DNA of 64,000 nt, taken from the NCBI GenBank assembly GCA_023101885.1, contig JALPQD010000516.1:716656-780655 (forward strand), given 5' to 3'. Origin of the DNA: Typhlomys cinereus. Taxonomy: Eukaryota; Chordata; Mammalia; Rodentia; Platacanthomyidae. Both the position numbers and the translations under genes were made by a program. Position 1 is the first letter of the stretch. Each line of letters starts with the position of its first letter. Of this stretch, positions 22,741-33,461 are shown piece by piece. The notes below the pieces were generated by a model that searched no databases, had not been told where the DNA came from, and saw only the letters and a program-made list of their open reading frames with translations.

Positions 22741-22780
22741 TATTACAGAGAGAGAGGGAGAGAGAGAGAGAGAGAGAGAT

Positions 22781-24080
22781 CAGTAAGTGGAAATTACCGG
22801 AAGTTGGAGTAAGTACGTGAAGCATGTGAAAAGTTAGTTCCCTCCATCGTTACTTTCCTGTAACTTTGGAATTATTTTGAAATCAAAAGTTAAAAATTTC
22901 ACTAGTGACCACTTCATCTGGATTAGGCAAGAACCACGGAGTCCAGGACAGATCGCTCGTCCTTAGACCCCGTAAGAAAGTTGCTGCCTCTTTTCCGGAG
23001 CTCAGGGCCCAGGATGGCAGCTGGTGCTGGGGCCACAGCAGCGTTTTCCGGGGCTCCTTTCAGCACAGGGGTGACCAGCCTGTGCCTGGTCGGCCGTCCC
23101 ACACTGCTCCTTGAGAGACGACCACGGTTCCCGTGTTAGACGTGGGCACGCATCTCAGGGAAGAACAAAGACCCAGGAATCTCTGCGGCAGCACAGGGTG
23201 TTTCCTTATTTTATTTATTGATTGATTTTTTGTGTGTGTCTTTTTCTCAGAGCTCTTACTAGTGGAAGCTGCCCAGATAAAACAACTTAGGACTTTGAAA
23301 CTTTCTAGGGGAAACACAGTTTTAATCAGCCTGTCATCTTATGCATTGTTCAGAGATGAAAAGACTCGGAAATCAACATCCCCTCAAAATGTAGTGCCGA
23401 GAATCCGGCAGGCTCAGACTTCTTATATGGTATATTCTCCTCGCTAGCATTTCTGCAGTCTTCCTCCTTCACCCTCTCTCATACCTAGGATTTGAACTCA
23501 AGTCCTGTCCATGCGAGGCAAGTATTTCCCTCCTGACCTCCAACCTAAGACCCTTTTATGTTCATTTCCCTCTTTTGTTCTTCTTCTCCATCCTTCCCTT
23601 CTTCCTGTTCTTTCTCCTCCTCCTTATATGTTAAGAAGTGGAGGTGAGCCAGGGGTCCTTAAGAGACAGAAGTGGGGGGATATGGAACCAAGACGCGGCC
23701 CATCTGTGTCTGAATGAAGTCAGTCTATCTACCCCCCTCTGCAAGCCAGAATCCTTCATGACTCAGGCTTGATCCATTGTGTTTCCCAGGCTCCCTGGAG
23801 ACCACACCTCTTAACTGGCCCAACTCTCGTGTCCTTAGATTCAAAGCAAAATGTTGTTTCTTCCAGAGAACAAGTAATTTCCTGAAAATGAGTAATTAAA
23901 GGCCCGAAATCTCCAAGGAATGTTTGGGCCTGGGCTAGCTGTACTTCCTTCAAGGGGAAAACAGGCCTGTGGCCCTGAACTCAAGGCTGGAATTCCACGT
24001 GCTCAGGAGATCTTTGCATGGCGTCCTCTCTGGGTAGCCGGGAATTCTGTTGGCCCTATGGTTTGGATGCTTATCGATGG
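22781..24080. other. Unique intronic sequence
   Basis: Mostly unrecognised. An AT-rich patch with TTTCCTG (ETS-like) near 23877-23883 could be regulatory, but this is weak. Confidence 0.35.
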
Positions 24081-24084
24081 GATA

Positions 24085-24124
24085 AGCTCTAAAATGTGGG
24101 TGGACATATGTCTATGTGGGGTGT

Positions 24125-24156
<32 letters not shown>

Positions 24157-24300
24157 ACGTGTGGGGCCAAAACTCAGCCTTCAAAACAGGGTGTCTCCCT
24201 GGCCTAGAATTCTCCAAGTAGGCTAGATTGGCAAACCCCCCCCCATTCCACCGATCTGACTATCTCTGGTGAGGTGCTAGGCGTGTATTGCTACTTGCAT
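24085..24300 (-). repeat. RSINE1-like SINE fragment with (GT)n, antisense
   Basis: (GT)n at 24121-24157 followed by tggggccaaaactcagcctt, ggtgtctccctggcctagaa and caagtaggctagattggc. Confidence 0.5.
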
Positions 24301-24756
24301 AGCCAACACTTTGCAGACTTCTTAGCCCCTGGAATAGATACTTGAAAAGGAAACATTGGTAGGTTTGGGGGAAGTTCTTGGTTACCCTGATTCTGTCTGC
24401 ACTGTCAAACCTCTGTAGGAGCAAGAAAAAAAACCGCTCATGTTGGACAGAGAAGATGAGATGGTTCTGGAACATTCGGCTGTTGAAAGCCCGCCAGTCG
24501 ACGCCCATCCCTCTCTCCCCTGTCCTAGCTGGGTGGCAGTCCTTCGGAGGCGTGGCCTGGGGTTTGCGGTGCCCCCCTCCCGCCTCCCATGGGCGGCCAT
24601 GCGGAGTCCCACACATCTGCATCCTGCCTTGGTCTCTGCAGCCACATGAAGCCCCACGGGTCACACCTGCTGTGACAGTCCTAATCCCAGGCAATTGATG
24701 CCCTTTTTTTTTTTAATTAAAAAAATTCTCCTGGCTGCATATCATCAAGAAAAACA

Positions 24757-24856
24757 ACACTGTGTTCAGGGTCCCTTATCTCTCCACTCCCAAATATCCT
24801 GTTTCTTCGGGCTGGGCAGCCAGGACCAATAGAAAGCTCTTCCTGCCATTGGCTGA
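24757..24856 (+). promoter_or_regulatory. Erg: Probable Erg alternative (internal) promoter
   Basis: The stretch just upstream of the exon has a forward CCAAT box (24826-24830), a reverse CCAAT box (CCATTGG, 24846-24852) and between them CTTCCTG (24839-24845), the complement of an AGGAAG-type ETS core. No canonical TATA box sits at a sensible distance from the inferred start, and the block is not a CpG island. The internal ERG promoter is known to be active in endothelium, and ERG/FLI-type factors regulate their own genes, so the ETS core is a plausible autoregulatory site. That role is inference. Confidence 0.55.
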
Positions 24857-24980
24857 CTTCATTTCCCAGACTTAGCACAATCTCATCCGCTCTAAACAAC
24901 CTCATCAAAACCACTTTCTGGGCAGAGAGAAGCAATAATTATTATTAACATTTATTAACAATCAATAACTCGATTGCATC
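24857..24980 (+). other. Erg: 5' UTR part of the Erg MASTIK exon
   Basis: This is the leader preceding the MASTIK start. It contains no ATG, so no upstream ORF competes with the start. Its last 50 bases are strongly AT-rich (around 24932-24968, with repeated ATTATT and TTATTAAC words), which matches my recollection of the human ERG leader for this isoform. The 5' boundary is an estimate from the remembered human exon length of about 140 bases and is not visible in the sequence. The AT-rich stretch looks like a TATA-type element, but its closeness to the ATG favours transcribed leader. Confidence 0.55.
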
Positions 24981-24998
24981 ATGGCGAGCACCATCAAG
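24981..24998 (+). CDS. Erg: Erg alternative first coding exon (encodes M-A-S-T-I-K)
   Basis: Six codons, ATGGCGAGCACCATCAAG, give MASTIK and end in phase 0 at a consensus donor (AAG|GTAAGA). MASTIK is the known alternative N-terminus of the ETS transcription factor ERG, which continues EALSVVSEDQSLFE in the next, common exon. ERG is a nuclear DNA-binding regulator of endothelial and haematopoietic stem-cell genes, with PNT and ETS domains encoded in exons outside this window. The start has a strong context (A at -3, G at +4), and no ATG occurs in the roughly 120 bases before it. From memory the human exon reads the same peptide with synonymous differences and has a very similar AU-rich leader. 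The frame stays open to 25214 past the donor, but that is intron read-through. The next exon was not found here. The assignment rests on six residues plus leader and donor, so a chance match is unlikely but not excluded. Confidence 0.85.
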
Positions 24999-25006
24999 GT
25001 AAGAAG
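24999..25006 (+). promoter_or_regulatory. Erg: Splice donor of the Erg MASTIK exon
   Basis: GTAAGAAG directly after codon AAG gives the near-ideal donor AAG|GTAAGA. It ends the exon in phase 0, as required to join the E-A-L-S-V-V exon in frame. Confidence 0.8.
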
Positions 25007-26680
25007 AAGACTCCTTGGTGTTGTACAAAATCTTCTTCTCGCTCTTTCTTTGGCTTCCTTTATCAAGGCAGATAAGTTCGGGTTGGGCAACACCCCCTAC
25101 CACAATAGAGGACAACAAGATTTCCTTTGCGCTGCTAGTAAATTTCCTTTTTCCTACTCCGACCATCCGCAACGCTTAAAAACTTCAAACTCAGAAAAAA
25201 ATTGGGGTTTCTAAATTCACCGTTGCGCGCCGCGGATTATACTTTTGCTGAGGGTTTTTGGAGCGTTTTGGAATTTTCAGGTTCTGTACTTCTTCCCATC
25301 GGTGTCTGGACACAAGTTGAAGACGGCAGGGCAGGGTCAGAAATGGAGACGGGCTGTCAGTGCGGAAGGTTTGGACGCTCTCTGGGGACTTAGCATCAGG
25401 CGGTCACCTATCCCCATGGAGCGAAGACCTTCCCAGCAGGTGACTGTTGGTAATGGGACAGTGTCGGCTTGACCTGTGGGTGCACCATGCTGAGAACCGA
25501 GCAATCTCCTTTCTCAAGTGGTGGTAATGCAGTACACAGGTCGTGTGTCTGCCACGAATAAAACACCTACTGCTCTGTTCGTTGTAAGATTTCTTCCTTG
25601 TGTGTTGGGGAGTTGGAGAGGGGAATGCGACGGGCCTGTTGTTCACGGTTTTCTGTTTGGTGGGGTGTGTTTTCTTGTGAGTTTTTAGAGAAAAACAAGT
25701 AGGGTTCTACAGACAAATCTGCATTGGTAGAAAATTAATGAGGGTTGGCTAGAAATGAACCGATGAGAAAGTTGGCAGAAGTCGGTTAACAGAGGTGGTG
25801 GGGGGTCTGTTAAAAAAATTGCAGACCACCAGGCCTTCCAACATTCATAGAAGTGAGGAAAATTGGCCTCCCTTGAACGTAAGGAAGGAGAAATGCTGTG
25901 TGCTTACCTGAATGCCTTTAGTTTGGCCATAGGAAGGTAAAAGACAATGGCTTGTATCCACGTAGAGTTCTGCTTAGGCTCATGAAAAATGGTGACTTGC
26001 CCTCAACTGGCTAAGGTGATATAAATACAAGTCTTCTTTGGGTTAGTGCTGTCTGGTCTGAGATGTTTGTATCAGCCACGCAGGAGGAATCCATGCTGTG
26101 CCTGCTGGCGTGTGTGCTTAGCTTTCAAGATGTGTGCCGCGACATGTTGAGAGACTCAAGCATAAAGACCTTTAGGCTCCTCTTTGTCGAGGACAGGGTC
26201 AACTGCAATGGTCACAGAAAGGCATCTTAAAATCAGAGGTTGGATGTACTCCACTTTTGGCTAAATGAGTAGAAGCGCTTGACTTTTATGACCCCAAAAT
26301 GCTGTTCTTTTGTTGTTGTTGTTATTTAGATTATTAATGCTGTCCATATTATGACAATTAAATCAGATATTCTTTGTAAGTCTTGAATAGCTTGAACAGA
26401 AGCTAAGTGAGTTTCTCCCTTTTCTCAAACCAGATTTTCAAGGGGCTTTGAAGTAACAAACCACTGTAAAAGAAGTACACTTGGAAAAATGCTTAGCCCT
26501 TAATTCAGTTGTTTGGGACATACATTTATGAAGACAGAAAGTTGTTTTTAAAGACAGGATGTGTTGAGATTCCCTGGATCCAGTTTTGGGGAAATTACCT
26601 TCTGTAGAATGATATGCATGGGCAAGTATTATATACTTGTTATATTGTTACGTGCATGTATGCGTGTCTCCGCTATGACA
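25007..26680. other. Unique sequence flanking the Erg exon
   Basis: 1.7 kb without any recognised interspersed repeat, unlike the rest of the window. It contains a small CpG cluster at 25221-25235 with adjoining GCGCGC and CCGCGG. Low repeat content next to a promoter fits intron-start regulatory sequence, but no motif cluster was proven. Confidence 0.4.
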
Positions 26681-26683
26681 TGA

Positions 26684-27080
26684 ATGCCAGTTCATTCTTC
26701 AAGGTCCCTCTGTGTAGGTACCTTCCTTGAAGACCCGTTTGGAGAAGATCTGCTAAGTAAGGAGATAATTTCAGAGCTTTGTTTATTAAAAGAGACCTGG
26801 AGCCTGTCCACTAGCCTGAATTATGTTAGTGCCAAGTGCAAATGCGCCTACAGCTCATTACAGCTGAACTTAAGAGCAGGCTCCACAGAGGTAGCTCCGA
26901 CTGCTGTTTGGTTGCTTTGGTCAATAAATCCAAGTTCTCGGATGCTCTGCATTAGTGAAGCCAGCACTTCGCATCAGCACGGGCTTCCTTCCCAGTGTAT
27001 CTGTAAAAGGCCTTGCGCGGAGCTGAACATTAGCTCCCACAGCCCCCATGCAGCTCGAGTCAGGAACCACTGAGCTCTAA
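26684..27080. promoter_or_regulatory. Unique block, candidate conserved non-coding element
   Basis: Repeat-free, with mixed AT and GC composition. It has several ETS-type TTCC/GGAA cores (for example ccttccttgaag near 26719-26730), GATAAT at 26764-26769 and a TTTGTTTATT FOX-like word at 26780-26789. An open frame of 129 codons (26684-27073) has no recognisable domain. Without alignment this is only a candidate. Confidence 0.25.
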
Positions 27081-28250
27081 ATGTGCCGGGAGTGGGCAAG
27101 TTAAGCAGGCCACGCTGTCTTTCTGCAGACAGTTTAAGGGAGGCTCTGGGGGCCTCCTGTGGCTTGGCCTCCGCCACAGAGCCGCGCCTTACTTGCTCAC
27201 AGACCCCAGTGAGCCTGCTGTTTGAATCTCAGCCCATGGGCTTCGGTTAAGAGTTTGAATTAAGTCCCCCCAAAGGCTGTCCAACCGGCCGGTAACTCCA
27301 TTCACCCTTTGGGAAGTCTGAGGAAGCCCAGACTCTCCTGGTAGCATCCTGTTTTGAAGGGCAGCAGGGGGAAATGGCTAGGGTCACAATGGAAACACAG
27401 TTCTTTCCGTGGACTGCGCGGCTCAGCCGTACCGTACATCCTGGGCCGCAATTCCTGATCCTAGCGTTGGATCTTTAAAGTGTGTGTGTGTATTGGGGGG
27501 TCCCTGTAGAAAACCTACATGGAACAGTGTGGGGGAGCGAGTGTCAGTGGCGTTAATGGAAGCGCCCGGGAATCGGGCAGGGCGGGGGATGTACCTGAGG
27601 GGCCACGACACTCAGCCTGTGGGTATTGACATGACACGGCAGGGGCAGGAAATGTCGATGATGAGGACGATGGAGGAAAGGTAATCGCTGCAGAGGTTTC
27701 TGGTGAATGCCACTAAGGGTTTTAATAGCTGGAAATAATCTCCTCCTCTAGCCTTGGGGGAGGAGGCACCCCTTCCTTCTGGTGCTCGGAGGGTCTGTGA
27801 CAGGGGAAGAAACAGGTGACACCCTCCACCCCTCCACTTCCCCCACTCTGCGTCCTGCCGGGCAACTGTCTCACCCCAGAACAGCCCCTTCGCCCGGCGC
27901 CCGCCCTGGCAGTTTCTCAAAATGACTTGCTGTATGTATTGAGGAGCCGCTCCAGGGTCCCCGCTGGGCTGTAGAGTGCAGCAGGCACCCTGAGTGTGTG
28001 TGCATGGGTGGTGTGTGTATGTGAGCACACGTGTGAGCGTGTGTGTGTGCACACATGCGCCCTGACACATGACCCTGGCAAACAGAATTGGGAATGATTG
28101 ACGCGCATGCCTCCTATTTGCTTCTCTGCAGGCCCTCCAGTGCTAGAGAATGTCCCAGAACAGAACCATTTCTTCACATCTGTATCTTCTTGAAAGTGAC
28201 AATTTCATTTTATTTTACTTGGTTCTGAAAAACAGACTTCATTTTTTTTA
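27081..28250. other. Unique intronic sequence
   Basis: No exon recognised. A TG/CA-rich patch lies at 27994-28062. Confidence 0.4.
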
Positions 28251-28252
28251 AA

Positions 28253-28304
28253 GTGCCAACTTTGGCAGCACATATACAAAAATCGGAATGATAAAGAGAA
28301 GATT
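28253..28304 (+). pseudogene. Truncated U6 snRNA pseudogene
   Basis: gtgccaactttggcagcaca and tatacaaaaatcggaatgat, then aaagagaagatt: the 5' half of U6 snRNA with several substitutions and one deleted base. It breaks off at the AGATT that precedes the catalytic ACAGAGA-distal region, and A-rich sequence and a CA microsatellite follow. This is a typical LINE-mobilised U6 fragment, not a functional gene: the 3' half is absent, and no upstream PSE/TATA pair was seen. Confidence 0.8.
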
Positions 28305-28310
28305 TAAAAA

Positions 28311-28311
28311 A

Positions 28312-28354
<43 letters not shown>

Positions 28355-28355
28355 C
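28311..28355. repeat. (CA)n microsatellite in the tail of the U6 pseudogene
   Basis: CA dinucleotides directly after the A-rich end of the U6 fragment. Confidence 0.95.
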
Positions 28356-28439
28356 TTGTTAATGTCCCTTTTAAAAATGTGTAAGAAATAACATGTTTTT
28401 GAAAACTACCCGCTCCCAAAGTCTCCAGGGAGCTCTTCT

Positions 28440-29130
28440 GTACCCAGAGCTTGGGTGGGCGTCCTTGTGCGGGGACAGGACTGGCATCGTGGTGCCTTGG
28501 CAGAGTTGTGGCTTCAGCCCCATGAGAGTTTCGGAAAGGTGAACTCTTGGCAAAGGGAGTTTGAAGTCAGTCTCGGGCCTTGCCAGCGTGCGCTCAGTTC
28601 TGGGGTGACTTCGCCCTTCGGCCCCGGCAGGAACCTCGGTAGCCGGGTAGAGCTGCCCCCTGCTTCTTCCTGGACAGGCTGGAAGATGTTGCTCCCCAGA
28701 GTCCGCGGACTTTCTGTGGTCGCAGACACACCTGCACTAGCCATTAGTCATCTCGTGACCACGGGCAGGCACCCAGCTGGGCGGCTAGGCGTCCTCACCC
28801 GCACAGGAGCGCCCCTGCCTGGCACAGGGGTGAGCTGTAGATGCGGAGCCCTGCTGCCTTGGACCACCCAGGTGGCCGACCCCTTTCCCGACAGACTGCC
28901 TTGCTGGCTGGCCCCACTCTTTGCTCTTCGTACATTTCCCTTCCTGCCTGGCTGCAGGGGTGAAGCCCACCACAGCCGCCAACTCTGCCTGGGTTCTCTC
29001 CCAGAGACAGAGCCCAGCAGGATCCGCTGTGCCAGCCCTGCCTGCCTCCCCACACCCGCAGCGGGCACATCTGTCTAGAATGAGAGGCGAGCTGGATGCT
29101 AGAGGTGGGGCTGGGCAGGTGAACACGCAG
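28440..29130. other. GC-rich unique block
   Basis: GC-rich with scattered CpGs, giving long open frames on both strands (up to 207 codons at 28455-29078). No domain, codon pattern or splice structure supports a gene. Confidence 0.4.
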
Positions 29131-29220
29131 GGATCGTTCAGGCTGTGTTATGAGACACAGGGCTGTTTGGCAGCGGAGTCCTTCAACTGGGCCTTATTTC
29201 TGGTTTCCACAGCTGAGGGG

Positions 29221-29295
29221 TTTTTCCCCTAAATTCATGAAAAAAAAAAAAAAGGTCAGTAGACCTATTTTTTTCATGAATTTAGGGAAAAAAAA
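29221..29295. repeat. Hairpin-forming inverted repeat
   Basis: Left arm tttttcccctaaattcatg plus A-run (29221-29253) pairs with right arm T-run plus catgaatttagggaaaaa (from 29268), with one base bulged. Inside, aggtc (29253-29257) pairs with gacct (29262-29266) around a loop of agta. Nearly the whole 75 bases can fold on itself. Confidence 0.85.
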
Positions 29296-30560
29296 TCTAG
29301 CTTTACCCAGTTTACAGACACTGAACATTATCCCTACTGGGAAAGTGGAAAGATGTTGCAAAGTCCCTGCAGATTGCGTCACACCCAACGGGCTGCGATC
29401 GCAATCGGTCATGTTGGCCTCGGGTCTTTCTGCTGATACGGGTCCACTCCCTCTCCCGAACACGGACCCTTCTGCTTTCCTCCGTGACATTAATTTACAC
29501 ACGCTCCCCGACGTGTTTGCGCGTCACGGCATTCCATCCCAAAGAGGTGTTTTTATAAGCTGTATCCTGCTGTGGGAAATAGCCCAGCTTTCAGTTTTTC
29601 TACAAACGCACAGCGACTCCCTTCTTCGCGTCCTGCCAGGAACTTAACCAAGAGAATTCATTCTTCCATTTTAATTTGTGTTCGTGCTGATTTGAGCATT
29701 TCATTCTCTTTTGGCTTTCCCGTGAATCTGTTTTAACTGTGGTATGATATCTGTTCTCTGTCTTATTCCTGCTTTTTTGTTCGTGTTTGGTCTCTCTTCT
29801 CTCTCAACTGTTCTCCCTCTTGAACTTGGTCGAGTGCTGAAGTGTATTTCTGACCTGGTCCTCATTCTTTTGCTCCCTCTCTCCTCTTTCTCTTTCTGAC
29901 CTGTGTCTCCCTGGGCCGCTTGCATTTGTTTCTCCTCATACACAACCAACTGACAGGAATCCTGTCCACCTTGTCAATGTCCTTAGTAATGACTGCAGGG
30001 ACTGAGGATGGTTGAAAAGAATTCATTTACATGGAAACTCTTCTAAATCAGAGGAAGTTAAAAGAATACAATCACACAGTCCTTGCAGAGTCCAAATAGA
30101 AGTCTTTCCAGAGATCTCTGCAGGTGAATTAAAATGAATCATGTAGATTTAATGTTTCACAGATCATAAAATGATTTAAGAAATGTAACTCTACTCTCTG
30201 GGATTCAGAATCCAGAGTGACATGCTAGCTCGGTCCTGTACCAAGCCTTGTGCCCAACTCGCATGTTGTCTCACGAGATCCCCAGGGTGACCTGAGCATT
30301 GTTGCTTGATCAGAGACAAGGGTCGAGGATTGGGGGGCCAGGGTGCCGCACGAAGAGCACAACCCACTATCAGTGTCTGTATTCCTGTATTTCCTGTATC
30401 CCTAGTGTTAAATCACTGTGCGGGGAAAGACGAGTTAGCAGACGAGATAACAAATCAAGTAACTAGAGAGAGAATCCTTTGTTGTCTCTTCTTGTGTAAA
30501 TCCTATAAGCTGCAGTCACTCACACCAAGATACTAGTTGAAATAAAATGATAGGATGCTA
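29296..30560. other. Unique intronic sequence
   Basis: Includes a pyrimidine-rich stretch at 29700-29940. No exon recognised. Confidence 0.4.
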
Positions 30561-30566
30561 AAGAAG

Positions 30567-30705
30567 GGGGCCCATGAGAGAGCTCAGCAGGCGAGGGGCT
30601 TGGTGGAAACCCTGAGGATCTGAGTTTGATCCCTGGAAGCCCACATACTGCATTGTGAGTCTCTCTCTCTCTCTTTCTCTCAAATAAATAAAATATTTTA
30701 AAAAG
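30567..30705 (+). repeat. B2-superfamily SINE, sense, short
   Basis: gggcccatgagagagctcag head, gatctgagtttgatccctgg B box, a CT run, and an AAATAAATAAAA tail. Confidence 0.5.
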
Positions 30706-30774
30706 ACAATTTAAGAATGGAAACCTTAGTTTAGTTGTCAAGTTCTCTATACGCATGTCTCTCTGTCTCTCTCT

Positions 30775-30885
30775 CTTACAAACACTATAACTGTCACCCA
30801 GGCTGGACTAGAACTCAGGGCAGTCCTCCTGCCTCAGCTTCTCAAGTGTTAGGGTTACAGAAGTGACCCACCATGCCTGACTTAA
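30775..30885 (-). repeat. B1-family SINE fragment, antisense
   Basis: gtcacccaggctggactaga, then tcctcctgcctcagcttctc and cccaccatgcctgac: antisense B1 right part. Confidence 0.6.
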
Positions 30886-31425
30886 AGGAATACATGTGTA
30901 AGATGATCTTTTTTAGAACGTCCTGGGATGTAGTCCAGGCCTTGTTCATGAGGCAGGCAAGAAGTCCACCTCAGAGGTCACTCCCAGCCCCAAGAATTCT
31001 CTCCTTATTTGGCAGTGTCCAAGGGCAGAGGCTCCTGATTCCAGATCTGCTGCTGACTGACTTACGCGCCCCGGCCCTAGTATCAACTTCCTTGCCCTGC
31101 CGTGGGCGTTGTAATGAACACAGGGGTCAGAGTTTTCCGCTCGCTGAGCCTCGTCTTTCGGCAGGACATTCGTGGAACTCAGCTCCGGGAGGCCTGGGCG
31201 CTGTGCTGCTGTGTGCAGATAAGTGCTCAGGCTTTTAGAAAAGAAGCACCAAAGCCAAGGAAAATTATTTATGTTTTTAAAAGTTGCCACATCAGAATCC
31301 AACTATAACATCAATGTCGGAGCGACTGCCCTCCACACTCGTTCAAAACAGTGCATGCATGCCTCTGGAAAATATGACAGACGCATCGGGCAGCCATGTG
31401 ACATGTTCGAATGGAACCTGCTCAG
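30886..31425. other. Unique intronic sequence
   Basis: Nothing recognised. Confidence 0.4.
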
Positions 31426-31426
31426 C

Positions 31427-31429
<3 letters not shown>

Positions 31430-31481
<52 letters not shown>

Positions 31482-31772
31482 CTATGTGGGTAGGTGAAAG
31501 TCCATGTATGTGCATGTGTGTGGAGACCAGAGGTCAACTTTGGGTGTCTTCCTTAATCATTCAGGATTTTACTTGATTGATTGATTGATTGATTGATTGA
31601 GACAGAGTCATTGAACCTGGCTCACCAGTTCTGCTAGACTGACTGATGAGCTCACTCTGGGGATCCCCCGTTTCTCCAGGAGGTGCACCCCATTGCTCCT
31701 GGCTCTTAGGTGGGTGCTGGAGATCAAACTCAGATCCTCGCACTTACATGGCAAGCTGTCTGCCCAGCCCAA
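31430..31772 (-). repeat. (GT)n plus RSINE1/B4-like SINE, antisense
   Basis: (GT)n at 31431-31479, gtggagaccagaggtcaact, a short (TTGA)n at 31574-31600, then gagctcactctggggatccc, gagatcaaactcagatcctc and gcaagctgtctgcccagccc. Confidence 0.6.
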
Positions 31773-33090
31773 AGCGCGTTCACTTTTAACACTCCCCACT
31801 TCCATGATTTACTGCTCCTTTTGGGGTCATGAATATTAGAGTCTTTTTCTGGATCTGTTTCCCCGTTTATAATCACTGTCGTGGGCACACTGCTGAATGG
31901 ACCCTCTACATCATTACACAACCCCCCCCCACACACACTGTAAATTCAAATCATCTCCATCCCCTGTGGTTCCAATTAGGTCTCTCTCTTTTCAGTGGAC
32001 AGCGTGCACACAAGACACACCTTTGGGGAAGAGGGCACTGGTGAAACACCCTTGAGAATTTGTCAACACGATGAGTTTGTGTCTCAACTCGAGGCAGATT
32101 TCTCAAGGTATTGCTCTAAGTGCATGCGGTTTGAAGTTGTGCCGCTGTCCTTGGAGGTCACACATGTCTGTACAGTGCCCCCCAGGAGCAGGAAGACACA
32201 CAGAATCACACGACTCACGTTTATCTGTGCCGCAAGTGGCCTTTGATGCGCTGTATCTTGAAAATAGCCTTAGTGGGGGAGGATTGGTCTTATCACAGGC
32301 AGCAGGCACAGGGGACAGGGGAGAAAGAGGCACTCCCTGGAAAGGGGGTGGCCAGAACCTCAGTCTGGCACAGGGGGCAGGAAGTTGCCTCCTTTGGAGC
32401 TTGCTCCTTGGGGGGAGGGGGGCAGGGTGCCCAGTGCCGCTGTGTGCATTTCTATGGCTCGACTGTTCTTGACCCCCAAGCTGGGGTTCATGGCGGTGCC
32501 CCATGGGTCCTCAAAAGTGGGGTTGGAGCCATGCCCAGGATGGATGAGAAGACCCTCAGCGGCCTCCTGGGATTCAAACCCTGGCCCCTCTACCCTCCCC
32601 CCAGTCCACACCCTGGCCCCTCCACACCTCCTCTGACCCCCACACCCTGACCCCTCCTCTCACATGAGCCTCAGGCTCACAGCAGTGAACCTTTTCCACC
32701 AGAGACAAGAGCGGTCCTCACTCAACAGTGTTACGTGAAGCGGGCCGGGTGCAGGAGGAGCTCAGAGCTGAGCGCCTTTGTAAGCGAAGAGGACTTTACT
32801 GTCCATTTAGACCAGTTTCTCTTCTCTGGTAGTTCCTCCTTTCCTTAATTTTTTTTTCAATTTCTGCAACAGTTCGCAGGTTGCATTTTTTATTTTTCAG
32901 GGAGTGCGTTCGTGCATGTCCTCTAAGAGCTCCGGCCTCTGGCCTCTGAAATCAGCATCCCGGCAGGAGCAGCTGCTTCCCTGACTGTCCACAGCACCAT
33001 CTGAGATGACACTCCCGTGATAGGCAGCGTCAGGGCTGCACTTCCTTGACCCTCTCTGCGGGAAGCCTGGTTGTCCTCAGCTTCTCTCTT
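31773..33090. other. Unique intronic sequence
   Basis: Includes a C-rich degenerate tandem (cctggcccctc/cacaccctgacc words) at 32577-32660. No exon recognised. Confidence 0.4.
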
Positions 33091-33094
33091 CCTG

Positions 33095-33098
<4 letters not shown>

Positions 33099-33127
<29 letters not shown>
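33099..33127. repeat. (CT)n microsatellite
   Basis: Uninterrupted CT dinucleotides. Confidence 0.95.
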
Positions 33128-33132
<5 letters not shown>

Positions 33133-33405
33133 CACTAAGAACCAGAGCTGCATAGGCGGTTGGAAATCATCCAAGTGGGCAGTTAATGCAGGAGCACTTT
33201 TCCTGAGCATCCGAGTGTTGGAGGTCCTTTTAGGATATGTTCCTGCTGCCTCGCACACCTTCCCCAATCCTTGCTCAAGTCTCTCTTCTTGGGAGCCGGG
33301 AATGGGGCAGCTTTGAGAACCTTCAGTCCTAGAAAGGAGTAAAGAGAAGATTGCCCAACAGATAGATAGAATCACCAACACACATATACATTCCTGCACA
33401 CAGGA

Positions 33406-33408
<3 letters not shown>

Positions 33409-33459
<51 letters not shown>
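33409..33459. repeat. (CA)n microsatellite
   Basis: Uninterrupted CA dinucleotides, over 50 bases. Confidence 0.95.

Positions 33460-33461
<2 letters not shown>

Larger units (their letters stand above)
1..24756 (+). other. Erg: Inferred Erg intron upstream of the alternative promoter
   Basis: No exon, including the MIQTVPDPAAHI exon of the longer isoform, was found in this stretch. In human that exon lies several tens of kilobases upstream of the MASTIK exon, so its absence is expected. The stretch is repeats, microsatellites and unique intronic sequence. Assignment to Erg rests only on the downstream exon. Confidence 0.6.

Noticed and set aside
1..24756. Search for the MIQTVPDPAAHI exon
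   Set aside because: Not found; expected further upstream.
24981..25214. 77-codon open frame starting MASTIKVRRRLL
   Set aside because: Only the first six codons are exon; a consensus donor follows at 24999 and the rest is intron read-through without known similarity.
24700..25650. Possible retroviral LTR (AATAAA at 25558-25563, CCAAT boxes, AT-rich leader)
   Set aside because: No TG...CA termini, no primer-binding site, and the MASTIK exon plus donor explains the region better.
28455..29078. 207-codon open frame, with long frames on the opposite strand
   Set aside because: GC-rich sequence lacks stops by chance; no domain, no splice signals, frames on both strands equally long.
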